Shown: positions 1 through 6,050, counted from the stretch's first letter. The stretch: DNA of 8,892 nt from a bacterium (GCA_027294925.1 JAPULM010000489.1:1-8892); one strand, 5' to 3'. A program made the numbers and translations. The notes: a model not told the origin generated them from the letters alone.

Positions 1-385
1 TACGTAAGGTTCCGCCGCCGCCAACCTTAATCACCTGGCGCGATTTGAGCGGCACGACCACGTCACGTTCGCCGATGATCGATTCAAGTTTTTCAGCCAG
101 CTTAGGATGACAACGCACCGGCGCTTGTACCGCATCATAAATACGATCTAGCCCGCCAATATGATCGCCATGACTATGCGTTAGGATAATGGCGTCAATC
201 TTAGGGCGGCCAAGGTGTTGGTAGTAATCCAGAATATGCTGGGTCCATTGGCGCTGCTGATCACCGGTATCAATGATGACCATGCCCTCATCCGGGTGAC
301 CGACAAAATAATTGTTGCTGCCACCCGGGTGGAACACCGCATGATCGTCGATGTGCATCACATATACATGTTCAGATGCTTGCAT
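1..385 (-). CDS. Metallo-beta-lactamase-fold hydrolase, N-terminal part (runs off the window)
   Basis: The reading frame opens at an ATG (complement of 383-385) behind a good GAGGTGGG ribosome-binding site (complement of 388-395). It runs to the window edge without a stop, so only the first 128 residues are visible. The metal-binding signature THSHGDHIGG is present, with His70, His72, Asp74 and His75. A preceding strand-turn, VIIDTGD (residues 37-42), is typical of the MBL fold. These residues bind the dinuclear zinc centre in hydrolases of this superfamily, which includes glyoxalase II, LACTB2-like and lactonase members. No signal peptide is seen, so the protein is probably cytoplasmic. It is the third gene of a minus-strand run, 54 nt after the DUF35 gene, which suggests co-transcription. 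The substrate cannot be read from the visible part; a thioester or lactone would fit the acyl-CoA context, but that is inference. Confidence 0.88.
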   Translation of the reverse strand, partial: MQASEHVYVMHIDDHAVFHPGGSNNYFVGHPDEGMVIIDTGDQQRQWTQHILDYYQHLGRPKIDAIILTHSHGDHIGGLDRIYDAVQAPVRCHPKLAEKLESIIGERDVVVPLKSRQVIKVGGGGTLR

Positions 386-439
386 AACCCACCTCATAAG
401 TTGGCTAGACAAAAGTTCTTTTGCATGTTATCCAGGTAC

Positions 440-856
440 TTAGGCCGGCTCAAACATCGGCAAGGAGATATCATCCTCGCCCTGGTCTTCCCAGGCCACT
501 TTCACCCGCATGCCACATTGGATGTCATTGAGCGGATCACCCGTATTAACAATATTAGACATCATGCGGAAGCCCTCGTCCAAATCGATGTAGGCAATCG
601 CGTAGGGCCCCAATTCCGCAAAGGCAGGGTGCCGGCTCTGCACCACAACGCTATAAGTATAGACAACGCCTTCTCCCTTCGACACCTTCAAGGTGGTCTC
701 GCTCGAGCCGCAAGCCGTGCAATGCCGGCGCGGATAAAAAATGACCGTGCTGCACGTGTCACAGGTCTGATAGGTCAACTCGTGACGTTTGGTCGCCTCC
801 CAAAAGGGTAGGGTGTCGGGCTCAGGGAACCGAGGCTGAGGTCGTTTCGCTGCCAT
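440..856 (-). CDS. DUF35 zinc-ribbon/OB-fold protein, partner of the thiolase-like protein
   Basis: This is a 138-residue protein with the two-part architecture of the DUF35 (OB_aCoA_assoc) family. An N-terminal helix (PFWEATKRHEL, about residues 17-27) is followed by a rubredoxin-like zinc ribbon with Cys32-x2-Cys35 and Cys46-x2-Cys49. A C-terminal OB-fold follows (about residues 60-125), with the typical GEGVVYTYSVV and PYAIAYIDLDEG stretches. Length is normal for the family. Members bind a thiolase-like subunit and are thought to take up the acyl-CoA; the best-studied cases are ChsH2-type DUF35 domains bound to Ltp2 in steroid side-chain degradation and DUF35 subunits of archaeal HMG-CoA synthase/thiolase complexes. 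The gene lies 29 nt downstream of the thiolase-like gene on the same strand, which is the usual arrangement. An AGGAAAG site lies upstream of the ATG. The family call is firm; the pathway is unknown. Confidence 0.92.
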   Translation of the reverse strand: MAAKRPQPRFPEPDTLPFWEATKRHELTYQTCDTCSTVIFYPRRHCTACGSSETTLKVSKGEGVVYTYSVVVQSRHPAFAELGPYAIAYIDLDEGFRMMSNIVNTGDPLNDIQCGMRVKVAWEDQGEDDISLPMFEPA

Positions 857-885
857 TGTCTTCGCTTTCCTTACACATAATGTTG

Positions 886-2076
886 TTAATCAGCGGCCAA
901 AATCGTTACGCCAGTGGCGTGTCGCGATCCTAGCTGGCCACCATTGCCCACCGCTACCGCCAGCTTTGCATCAGCCACCTGCGAGGTCGATTCTCCGCGT
1001 AGCTGCCGGGTGGCTTCTAATAACAGAAAGATACCACGTTGGCCGGGATGATTGGATGACAAGCCGCCGCCATCCGTATTAATCGCCGGTTTGCGCCGAT
1101 CATCAAATACCAGATGTCCGTCGCCCGCGAAGTTGCCGCCTTCCCCCTTGGGACAAAAGCCCAGGTCTTCGATCATACACATGACCGTAATGCTGAAGGA
1201 GTCATAGGCCATCAAGACGTCGATTTCAGACGGCGACACCGCAGCATCGGCAAATGCAATAGGTCCGGATTGGGAGCCGGCGCTACAGGTAATGTCACCG
1301 TTGTTCTCGCGATACTTGGTGGCTTCGCCGCAGCCAATAATCCAAACCGGTTTTTTAGGCGTATTACGCACCACCTGCGGCGACGCAATCACCAGGGCGC
1401 CACCGCCATCAGACACCATACAGCATTCCAGCAGGCGCAGGGGATGGGCAATCAAGCGCGATTCAAGCACATCCGCCACTGAGATGTCGCGCACCCCGAC
1501 GAACTCCAGATCGGTCATCGCCTGCACCGCTTGCGGATTGCGCATGGCATGGCGGCGCGTGGCAACCGAGATGTGCGCAAATTGCTCATTGGTGGTGCCG
1601 TATTGGTGCATGTGACGCATCTTCACCAAGGCGTAATTGGCAATCAAGGTCAGCCCCCAGGGGTCTTCCATATTATTAATAAACGTCGCCGGACCTACCC
1701 CTGTCGTACCCGCCGTACCAATGGCACGGCGATCGGAATGGGCGGTGGAGCCATAACTAATGAGGGCGACATTGCATTTGCCGGCCGCGATCATGGCACT
1801 GGCATGATTGGCCTGAAACTCAAATGAAGTGCCACCGACGTAGGTCGTGTCAATCAGTTTTGGCTTAAAACCAAAATATTCAGCAATGCCGAGCCCGCCG
1901 ATACCCTGGTCGCCACCCGTGTCATACAGGGCATCCACCTCAGACCAACTCAGGCCGGCGTCCTCTAAAGCATTAGCGGCACATTCAGCCTTAATTTGCA
2001 AAGCACTCATCCCAGGCGCAACGCGCAAGGGGTATTCGTTAATACCGACAATCGCAGCCTCTCTCCGCTGTGACAT
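886..2076 (-). CDS. Thiolase-like acyl-CoA protein (SCP2/Ltp type) lacking the catalytic cysteine
   Basis: This is a 396-residue protein of the thiolase superfamily, in the lipid-transfer-protein/SCP2-thiolase branch. The chosen start (MSQRREAAIVG) has an AAAGGAG site 5 nt upstream (complement of 2082-2088). An in-frame ATG 66 nt earlier would add 22 residues unlike the family and has no such site. Family landmarks are the N-terminal AAIVGINEYP, a YDSF motif (291-294), EDLGFCPKGEGG (303-314) and the active-site-like SSNHPGQRG with His343. At the position of the nucleophilic cysteine the sequence reads YVGGTSFEF (79-87), with no Cys. The C-terminal Cys-Gly motif is replaced by GNGGQLG (377-383). 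It is therefore unlikely to be a classical thiolase. With the DUF35 gene directly downstream, an Ltp2-like acyl-CoA retro-aldolase or another C-C lyase is the best analogy. That function is inferred; the superfamily is clear. Confidence 0.9.
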   Translation of the reverse strand: MSQRREAAIVGINEYPLRVAPGMSALQIKAECAANALEDAGLSWSEVDALYDTGGDQGIGGLGIAEYFGFKPKLIDTTYVGGTSFEFQANHASAMIAAGKCNVALISYGSTAHSDRRAIGTAGTTGVGPATFINNMEDPWGLTLIANYALVKMRHMHQYGTTNEQFAHISVATRRHAMRNPQAVQAMTDLEFVGVRDISVADVLESRLIAHPLRLLECCMVSDGGGALVIASPQVVRNTPKKPVWIIGCGEATKYRENNGDITCSAGSQSGPIAFADAAVSPSEIDVLMAYDSFSITVMCMIEDLGFCPKGEGGNFAGDGHLVFDDRRKPAINTDGGGLSSNHPGQRGIFLLLEATRQLRGESTSQVADAKLAVAVGNGGQLGSRHATGVTILAAD

Positions 2077-2173
2077 GACGACTCCTTTCTCGCTCCGTGC
2101 TTCAAACCAACGTGCCCAAGAAACCGGAGGCCACGGTAGCATACAGGCGCCTTAGGGTCAATGCATAGACGCC

Positions 2174-2188
2174 AACATTGACTATGTT
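2174..2188. repeat. Inverted repeat over the -35 box, possible operator
   Basis: AACAT (2174-2178) and ATGTT (2184-2188) form a perfect 5-bp inverted repeat with a 5-nt spacer. It covers the -35 box of the promoter at 2178-2206 and lies in the 137-nt gap between the divergent thiolase-like and phosphoesterase genes. It could be a small regulator site controlling either direction, but such a short repeat may arise by chance. Confidence 0.3.
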
Positions 2189-2206
2189 CAACAACCTGTG
2201 TATATT
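2178..2206 (+). promoter_or_regulatory. Near-consensus sigma70-type promoter giving a predicted leaderless mRNA
   Basis: A -35 box TTGACT (2178-2183) and a -10 box TATATT (2201-2206) are separated by exactly 17 nt; each matches the consensus at five of six positions. The expected transcription start is about 2213-2214, which coincides with the ATG at 2214. There is no Shine-Dalgarno sequence before that ATG. Together these features predict a leaderless transcript. The boxes are read directly from the sequence; the transcript start is inferred. Confidence 0.72.
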
Positions 2207-2213
2207 CCCTGGC

Positions 2214-2795
2214 ATGCGAATTGGAATTTTATCCGACACCCATCTACCCAACGTCATCCGCGACCTCGATGAGCTAGGCCCCGAACCTGCTGAATTCTTC
2301 GCCAGCGTTGATTTGATTCTGCATAGCGGCGACCTCACGTCGCCCATGGTGTTGGATTGGCTCGAGCAATTCGCACCGGTCGCTTGCACCATTGGCAATA
2401 ATGACCCGATCATAGATACGCGCTGCAAAGAGATCGAGATTTTTGACTTCCACGGTTGGCGCCTCGGCATGATACACAGCCTCCAACGCGGCTTTCGCCC
2501 GGTGGCGGAATTGCAACAACTGTTTCCGGCCCCAGTCGATATCATGGTTGCCGGCGACACCCATCAGGAGCGCCTAGAGTACCGCGACGGCGCCCTGCTC
2601 ATCAACAGTGGCAGCCCGACCTTCCCGCACCACAAAGACATTCGCCTGGGCACCGTCGGCCTGTTAGAAATCACCCCGCATCACCTGCATGCTGAAATCG
2701 TCCTCCTCGGCCATACCCCAGGCAAGCCCAATCCGGCCCGTCCAATGGTCCTCGACTTCCTTGATGGACAGCTCACATCGCCGGCAATTCCTTAA
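2214..2795 (+). CDS. YfcE/MJ0936-type metallophosphoesterase
   Basis: This is a 193-residue calcineurin-like phosphoesterase of the YfcE/MJ0936 group (small cytoplasmic phosphodiesterases). Dinuclear metal-site motifs appear in order: SDTH (Asp8, His10), HSGD (Asp40), GNND (61-64), IHS (His88) and AGDTH (113-117). Length and motif order match the family. The usual GHTH motif reads GDTH here: the first His is replaced by Asp115 (codon GAC, one base from CAC). The start was placed at the ATG that begins MRIGILSDTH, as in homologues. Upstream in-frame TTG (2178) and ATG (2184) codons lie inside the promoter and are unlikely starts. The gene is divergent from the thiolase-like operon and 126 nt before hemQ. 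The natural substrate of this family is mostly unknown; activity is usually shown on artificial phosphodiesters. Confidence 0.9.
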   Translation: MRIGILSDTHLPNVIRDLDELGPEPAEFFASVDLILHSGDLTSPMVLDWLEQFAPVACTIGNNDPIIDTRCKEIEIFDFHGWRLGMIHSLQRGFRPVAELQQLFPAPVDIMVAGDTHQERLEYRDGALLINSGSPTFPHHKDIRLGTVGLLEITPHHLHAEIVLLGHTPGKPNPARPMVLDFLDGQLTSPAIP

Positions 2796-2830
2796 GGTCA
2801 GCCGTACTAGATCCATAGCGGCAAACCCGA

Positions 2831-2876
2831 TACAATCTTTTGTTATGGCTTTGCTCATTCATCACGTCATTACAAT
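2831..2876 (+). promoter_or_regulatory. Two TACAAT boxes upstream of hemQ, candidate -10 elements
   Basis: The 126-nt gap before hemQ contains TACAATC twice, at 2831-2837 and 2871-2877, exactly 40 nt apart. TACAAT matches the -10 consensus at five of six positions, but neither copy has a convincing -35 box at the right distance. One of them probably serves hemQ; the choice cannot be made from sequence. The repeat spacing may be coincidence. Confidence 0.3.
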
Positions 2877-2921
2877 CGTTAAATCGCGCCTGGTGCTCTA
2901 CCATACAGAGGAGTTGTCGTT

Positions 2922-3746
2922 ATGCGTACCCCGGAAGCCCCTGAGACCCTGGAGGGTTGGTATATCCAGCACGAGATGTTTGCCGTGGACTGGCCGGCCT
3001 TAGGCGCCTTAGAACCATCCAAGCAAGCAGCTCTGTTTGAGGAAAGCGCCACCTGGTTTGACCAACACACAACCGCCGAGCAAGGTAGCAGCGCGTTTTT
3101 CTGCCTCACCGGTAACAAAGGCGACCTGCTTCTCGTTCACTTCCGTCCAAGCTTAGAAAGCTTGAATGCCGTCAAACTCAGCTTGCGTCAGACCGCGCTG
3201 TATCGCTTTTTGCAGCCGGTTTACGGCTACATATCAGTCATCGAGCTGGGCCTGTATGAGGTGGTCGGCGCTATACAACGCAAGTTAGCGGCCGCAGGCA
3301 TCACGCCCGATTCGGCCACCTACGACGAGCGCTATCAACAAGAGATGGCCTTGCAAAAACAGGCCATGCACGATCGTCTACATCCCGCCATACCCGATGG
3401 GCGTTACCTCTGTTTCTATCCGATGAACAAGCGCCGCGGCGAGGTTCATAACTGGTACACCCTATCAATGGATGAACGGCGCCAACGGATGCGTGGACAC
3501 GGCATAGTAGGCCGCAAATTTGCTGGGCAAGTCAAACAAATTATCAGCGGCTCGGTCGGCTTTGACGATTGGGAGTGGGGGGTCAGTCTGTTTGCCGACG
3601 ACCCCCTGGTGTTTAAAAAATTGATTTACGAAATGCGCTTTGATGATGCCAGCGCCCTTTATGCCGAATTCGGGCAATTTTTTGTCGGCATCCGGTTTCA
3701 ACCCAGCGACATTGGTGGTATTCTGTCCGGCCAGCCACCGCTATAA
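2922..3746 (+). CDS. hemQ: Coproheme decarboxylase HemQ (ChdC), chlorite-dismutase family
   Basis: This is a 274-residue protein of the chlorite dismutase-like family, in the HemQ branch. HemQ converts Fe-coproporphyrin III (coproheme) to heme b by two oxidative decarboxylations, the last step of the coproporphyrin-dependent heme pathway, in the cytoplasm. The catalytic tyrosine motif YPMNKRR has Tyr166, and the proximal heme ligand lies in GHG (His193). Their spacing of 27 residues equals that of Tyr145 and His172 in the Staphylococcus aureus enzyme. NWYTLSMDERR and the C-terminal FFVGIRF are also typical. Chlorite dismutases carry a distal Arg and lack the YPM tyrosine motif, so chlorite dismutation is unlikely. 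The start has an AGAGGAG site 8 nt upstream (2907-2913). No other heme gene lies in the window. Confidence 0.96.
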   Translation: MRTPEAPETLEGWYIQHEMFAVDWPALGALEPSKQAALFEESATWFDQHTTAEQGSSAFFCLTGNKGDLLLVHFRPSLESLNAVKLSLRQTALYRFLQPVYGYISVIELGLYEVVGAIQRKLAAAGITPDSATYDERYQQEMALQKQAMHDRLHPAIPDGRYLCFYPMNKRRGEVHNWYTLSMDERRQRMRGHGIVGRKFAGQVKQIISGSVGFDDWEWGVSLFADDPLVFKKLIYEMRFDDASALYAEFGQFFVGIRFQPSDIGGILSGQPPL

Positions 3747-3757
3747 GGTCAGGATTA

Positions 3758-3953
3758 ATGGCTAACTTGATTCCAGCATGGCTGGAAGCTGGGTACATCG
3801 TTATTGTCACCGCCGATCTACGGTATGACCAGCGATAAAATGCACGGCGGCACCTCGCTCAAGACCCTTTCACAATTGCAAATTGCACCTACTATTGGCC
3901 ATCTCCTCGGCTTACCCATCCCCGAGACGATGACCCGAACGCCATTTGCATAG
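3758..3953 (+). pseudogene. Frameshifted C-terminal relic of an alkaline-phosphatase-superfamily phosphodiesterase/pyrophosphatase
   Basis: Between hemQ and the kinase gene, two frames join into one recognisable protein tail. From about 3758 one frame gives PAWLEAGYIVIVTAD (3773-3817). Removing a single T at 3819 restores HGMTSDKMHGGTS in the frame of 3820-3860, that is TADHGM...HGG. This is the metal-binding segment of nucleotide pyrophosphatase/phosphodiesterase-like members of the superfamily, which usually carry a TADHG motif followed by HGG. The second frame continues with QLQIAPTIGHLLGLPIPETM and ends at TAG 3951-3953, matching the family's C-terminal iAPTi..lLGi segment. The stretch between HGG and IAPT is only about ten residues, shorter than usual, so an internal deletion is likely. 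The N-terminal hundreds of residues, including the catalytic Thr/Ser, are missing. It is therefore a dead remnant. Confidence 0.72.
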
Positions 3954-3956
3954 AAT
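3930..3956 (+). promoter_or_regulatory. Possible promoter of the kinase gene, again close to a leaderless start
   Basis: TAGAAT (3951-3956) matches the -10 consensus at five of six positions and lies 8 nt before the ATG at 3965. A partial -35 box, ATGACC (3930-3935), is 15 nt upstream, which is shorter than ideal. No Shine-Dalgarno sequence precedes the ATG. The geometry repeats that of the phosphoesterase gene. The TAG of the -10 box is also the stop codon of the upstream relic. Confidence 0.4.
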
Positions 3957-3964
3957 TGCTCGCT

Positions 3965-4861
3965 ATGGCTTATTCCATAAAAACTGTCCTGGCCCGTGTG
4001 CCTCAGTTTACCGGTAAATCGACTTCGCATACCCCCCTCGAGGGGGGCATTACCAACCAAAATTACAAGGTGGACGTCGATGATGCCGCCTATGTTGTCC
4101 GCATTGGCGGCGAAAATACCGAAGTACACGGCATTCACCGGCCCACGGAGTTCAAATGTGCGCAAGCTGCCTTCAAAACAGGTATCGCCCCGGAAATTAT
4201 CGCCTTTTTGCCGGAAGAGAATGTATTTGTTACGCAATTCATTACCGGCCGCACCTTAACTGATGCGGATATTCGCCGCCCCGACACGCTACGACAAATC
4301 GTCCAGTTGATGAAGCGTTATCATGCCATCAAGGATTTTGCCGGACACTTTTCGGTGTTCGACATCAGCCAAAGTTACTTAACGTTAGCTACTGAGTTCG
4401 GCTCGCCGCTACCGGATAACATTTCAGACATCTTTGCTCTGGCCCAACGGTTTGAGACAGCGCTCAGCCAACACCAGGAACCGCTTGTGGCTTGTCACAA
4501 TGACCTGTTAGCGGCTAACTTCATCGACGATGGCGAACGCTTATGGCTGCTGGATTGGGAATATGCCGGCTGGGGCGACCGCTTTTTTGATTTAGCCAAT
4601 CTATCCGTAAACAACGGCTTTAGCGATAAGGAAGATCACCTCCTGCTCACCAGCTACTTTGGCCAATATTCCCGGTCAACCCGGGCCCGACTGAAACTGA
4701 CGCGTATTTTGTCAGACCTGCGCGAGGGTCTGTGGGGTATGGTCCAGTGGGCGGTCGCCACTCTGGATTTTGATTATGAAAACTATGGCCTGCAACATCT
4801 GGAACGCTTCAACCAGGCCGGTCGGTCACCTCAGATAGAGCGTTGGTTAGAAGAGGTTTAA
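3965..4861 (+). CDS. Choline/ethanolamine kinase-like phosphotransferase (APH fold)
   Basis: This is a 298-residue kinase of the aminoglycoside-phosphotransferase/choline-kinase fold. The N-lobe has the [10 protein letters not shown] loop (26-34) and the YVVRIGG strand (43-49), where Arg stands at the usual nucleotide-lysine position, as in many choline kinases. The C-lobe has the Brenner motif [11 protein letters not shown] (His178, Asp180, Asn185) and the metal-binding LLDWEYAG (Asp197). [13 protein letters not shown] (208-219) is typical of choline/ethanolamine kinases and LicA-like proteins. The likely reaction is ATP-dependent phosphorylation of an amino alcohol, possibly choline for teichoic-acid or lipid head-group metabolism. 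Thiamine, homoserine and sugar kinases share the fold and are not excluded. The ATG at 3965 is preferred over an in-frame TTG at 3956, because that TTG overlaps the putative -10 box. All catalytic residues are present, so it should be active. Confidence 0.88.
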   Translation: MAYSIKTVLARVPQFTGKSTSHTPLEGGITNQNYKVDVDDAAYVVRIGGENTEVHGIHRPTEFKCAQAAFKTGIAPEIIAFLPEENVFVTQFITGRTLTDADIRRPDTLRQIVQLMKRYHAIKDFAGHFSVFDISQSYLTLATEFGSPLPDNISDIFALAQRFETALSQHQEPLVACHNDLLAANFIDDGERLWLLDWEYAGWGDRFFDLANLSVNNGFSDKEDHLLLTSYFGQYSRSTRARLKLTRILSDLREGLWGMVQWAVATLDFDYENYGLQHLERFNQAGRSPQIERWLEEV

Positions 4862-4865
4862 CAGA

Positions 4866-4982
4866 CAACTTAACCTATGGCGTTACCGGGTTGGCGACTA
4901 TCGAATCGTTTGTCGCATCGAAGATGAGCGCCTCGTGGTTCTTGTTGTCGGTATCGGACACCGTAAAGACGTCTATCGTTAG
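4866..4982 (+). pseudogene. C-terminal fragment of a RelE/ParE-family toxin
   Basis: The frame ending at TAG 4980-4982 reads [19 protein letters not shown] and continues to GHRKDVYR. This is the diagnostic C-terminal part of RelE-family mRNA interferases: the Arg-rich YRVGDYRI strand, then V.V..GHR..VY. Only about 34-38 of the usual 85-90 residues remain. There is no start codon, and the sequence begins almost directly after the kinase stop codon, so the N-terminal half and any RelB antitoxin are lost. It cannot encode a functional toxin. Together with the VapBC region about 1 kb away, it shows repeated loss of toxin-antitoxin modules here. Confidence 0.85.
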
Positions 4983-5169
4983 ACTTGCCGAATGCCCATA
5001 GCAATCAACAAGCTTGTGACGCTATTCCCAACATGGTGGCCGTAAATGCTGGCGCAACTGTGACTGACAAAGATTTGGAAATGCTAATCCCGATGGTTGT
5101 CTGCGCTATAAAGGGAGAGGTTTTGTTATCATGCCACGAGATCATCTAACGACTGAATGAGGAGGGGAC
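4983..5169. other. Intergenic stretch with no recognised gene
   Basis: These 187 nt separate the RelE relic from the nitroreductase. One plus-strand frame stays open from about 4985 to TAA 5147-5149 (38 codons if counted from ATG 5033), including GATVTDKDLEML. I do not recognise it and it has no ribosome-binding site, so it is probably another decayed fragment. A TATAAA (5107-5112) could be a -10 box for the nitroreductase, but no matching -35 box is visible. A nine-codon ORF (5131-5160) ends on the nitroreductase ribosome-binding site. Confidence 0.45.
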
Positions 5170-5790
5170 ATGGAGCTATTCGAAGCCATCTACAACTGCC
5201 GGGCCATGCGCAGACTGAAGTCAGACCCGGTGCCCGAAGAGACTCTGCTGAAACTCATCAATGCGGCTAACCAGGCACCGAGCGGCTCCAACCGCCAAAG
5301 TGCCCGCTGGGTCATCGTGCGTGATGCTGAACAGAAGGCGAAACTTGCAGAACTCAACCGGATCGCGGTTGAAGCCTATGTGGGGCCCTCATCAGGACGT
5401 CCCGCAGCGCTTCCGCACCAGTCGGCGGAAAAACGCGCTCGCATGTTGGGCGCCGTGCTTTGGCAGGCGGACCACATGGCACAAATACCCGCGCTCATCA
5501 TTGCGTGCTATCAGTTTGATGCTCCGGTGGATGCTCTAGCTGCTGCCCGTGCCGCAGGTTCTGTCTGGCCGGGCGTCCAAAATCTGCTGCTCGCGGCCCG
5601 TGAGCTGGATCTGGGCGCCGCACCGACGACACTCGGCTTATCGAACCGAACTGCCGTCAAAGCGGTGTTGGGATTACCCGATGACATAGAAGCTTTCTGT
5701 TTGATCCCGGTCGGCTATCCGATGGGGAAGTTTGGACCGGTGAGCCGCCTGCCTGTTGCACAAACGCTGCGTTGGGATCGTTGGTCGTGA
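5170..5790 (+). CDS. Nitroreductase-family FMN-dependent oxidoreductase
   Basis: This is a 206-residue single-domain protein of the nitroreductase (NfsB/FRase I-like) superfamily. These enzymes bind FMN at a homodimer interface and reduce nitro compounds, quinones or other electrophiles with NAD(P)H. The N-terminal FMN-phosphate motif is CRAMRRLKSDPV (10-21; Arg11 and Arg15 as likely ligands). APSGSNRQ (36-43) is the usual PSG.N.Q loop. LDLGAAPTTLG (147-156) and the closing PVGYPMGKFGPVSRLPV are the conserved C-terminal flavin-binding part. The ATG follows a strong AGGAGG at 5160-5165. The reading frame is intact to RWDRWS. It is apparently monocistronic, convergent with the vapBC remnant, which overlaps its last codons. 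Electron donor and substrate cannot be assigned. Confidence 0.93.
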   Translation: MELFEAIYNCRAMRRLKSDPVPEETLLKLINAANQAPSGSNRQSARWVIVRDAEQKAKLAELNRIAVEAYVGPSSGRPAALPHQSAEKRARMLGAVLWQADHMAQIPALIIACYQFDAPVDALAAARAAGSVWPGVQNLLLAARELDLGAAPTTLGLSNRTAVKAVLGLPDDIEAFCLIPVGYPMGKFGPVSRLPVAQTLRWDRWS

Positions 5791-5849
5791 GTGGCATAAA
5801 TGGCCGAACCGTGATGACCACTAGCGCGGCAAACGGCATCGGCAAATCC
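5778..5849 (-). pseudogene. VapC (PIN-domain) C-terminal fragment, out of frame with its N-terminus
   Basis: On the minus strand, 5849 down to 5778 reads GFADAVCRASGHHGSAIYATHDQR in two blocks: GFADAVCRASGHH and GSAIYATHDQR. This resembles the PIN-toxin C-terminal pattern DFADAL..A...GC.A..TFD.. with its metal-binding acidic residues. Adding one T in the GATTT run at 5844-5848 would restore the usual DFADA after GLPK. The fragment is one frame off the vapC start and ends inside the 3' end of the nitroreductase gene. It is recognised from pattern only, so the assignment is moderate. Confidence 0.55.
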
Positions 5850-5862
5850 TTAGGAAGGCCTC

Positions 5863-5940
5863 ATAGACAGCATCATGCCCAAGGGTTTGTAAGAATGCAA
5901 CTGTCTTGGAGAACATCCCCCTATCCGCCAGAAATTTCAG
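5863..5940 (-). pseudogene. DUF5615 (PIN-like) toxin N-terminal fragment
   Basis: The 26 residues starting at CTG (complement of 5938-5940) read LKFLADRGM, then KTVAFLQTLGHDAVY. This matches the N-terminus of DUF5615 PIN-like toxins (M-K-F-L-A-D...TV.FLR.LGHDV). The CTG overlaps the TGA of the DUF433 fragment. In intact modules a start codon often overlaps there, so CTG may be a mutated ATG. Similarity ends after about 26 of some 110 residues, and the second half, with its further acidic residues, is missing. Confidence 0.65.
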
Positions 5941-6050
5941 GGGTGAACCGGTTCCAATGGATGGATCGTCTCCTCTGCGAGCCATGCCGCGTATTGGAGA
6001 GCCTGCCGGACATCCTCCGGTTCCAAAGAAGGGTGAGCCGCGTGCTTCAG
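5937..6050 (-). pseudogene. DUF433 antitoxin C-terminal fragment
   Basis: In the frame ending at TGA (complement of 5937-5939) the sequence reads LKHAAHPSLEPEDVRQALQ followed by YAAWLAEETIHPLE. This is the C-terminal helix-turn-helix-like end of DUF433 antitoxins (YP.L..EDI..AL.YA). About 37 residues remain; the N-terminal half is absent, and upstream the frame runs into vapC sequence. DUF433 genes normally precede DUF5615 toxin genes, exactly as seen here, which supports both calls. Confidence 0.68.

Noticed and set aside
411..422. AAAAGTTCTTTT palindrome between the DUF35 and MBL genes, considered as a terminator
   Set aside because: The loop is only 2 nt, the stem is all A/T except one pair, and there is no GC-rich stem with a T run. 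The gap is inside a probable operon.
215..811. 198-codon plus-strand ORF over the MBL and DUF35 genes
   Set aside because: It is antisense to two clear families with good ribosome-binding sites, and its translation has no recognisable motif.
2077..2142. Longer start of the thiolase-like protein (22 extra residues)
   Set aside because: The extension is unlike the family, whereas the ATG at 2076 has an AAAGGAG site at the right distance.
2143..2177. Minus-strand promoter for the thiolase-like operon (TTGAAC, 18-nt spacer, TATGCA, and other combinations)
   Set aside because: Only three or four matches per box; no candidate was better than chance, so no promoter is called, although one must exist nearby.
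2178..2213. Upstream TTG/ATG starts of the metallophosphoesterase
   Set aside because: They lie within the promoter boxes and would precede the family's usual M-x-I-x-x-x-SDTH start by 10-12 unrelated residues.
3818..4237. 139-codon minus-strand ORF
   Set aside because: It is antisense to the phosphodiesterase relic and to the conserved N-lobe of the kinase gene.
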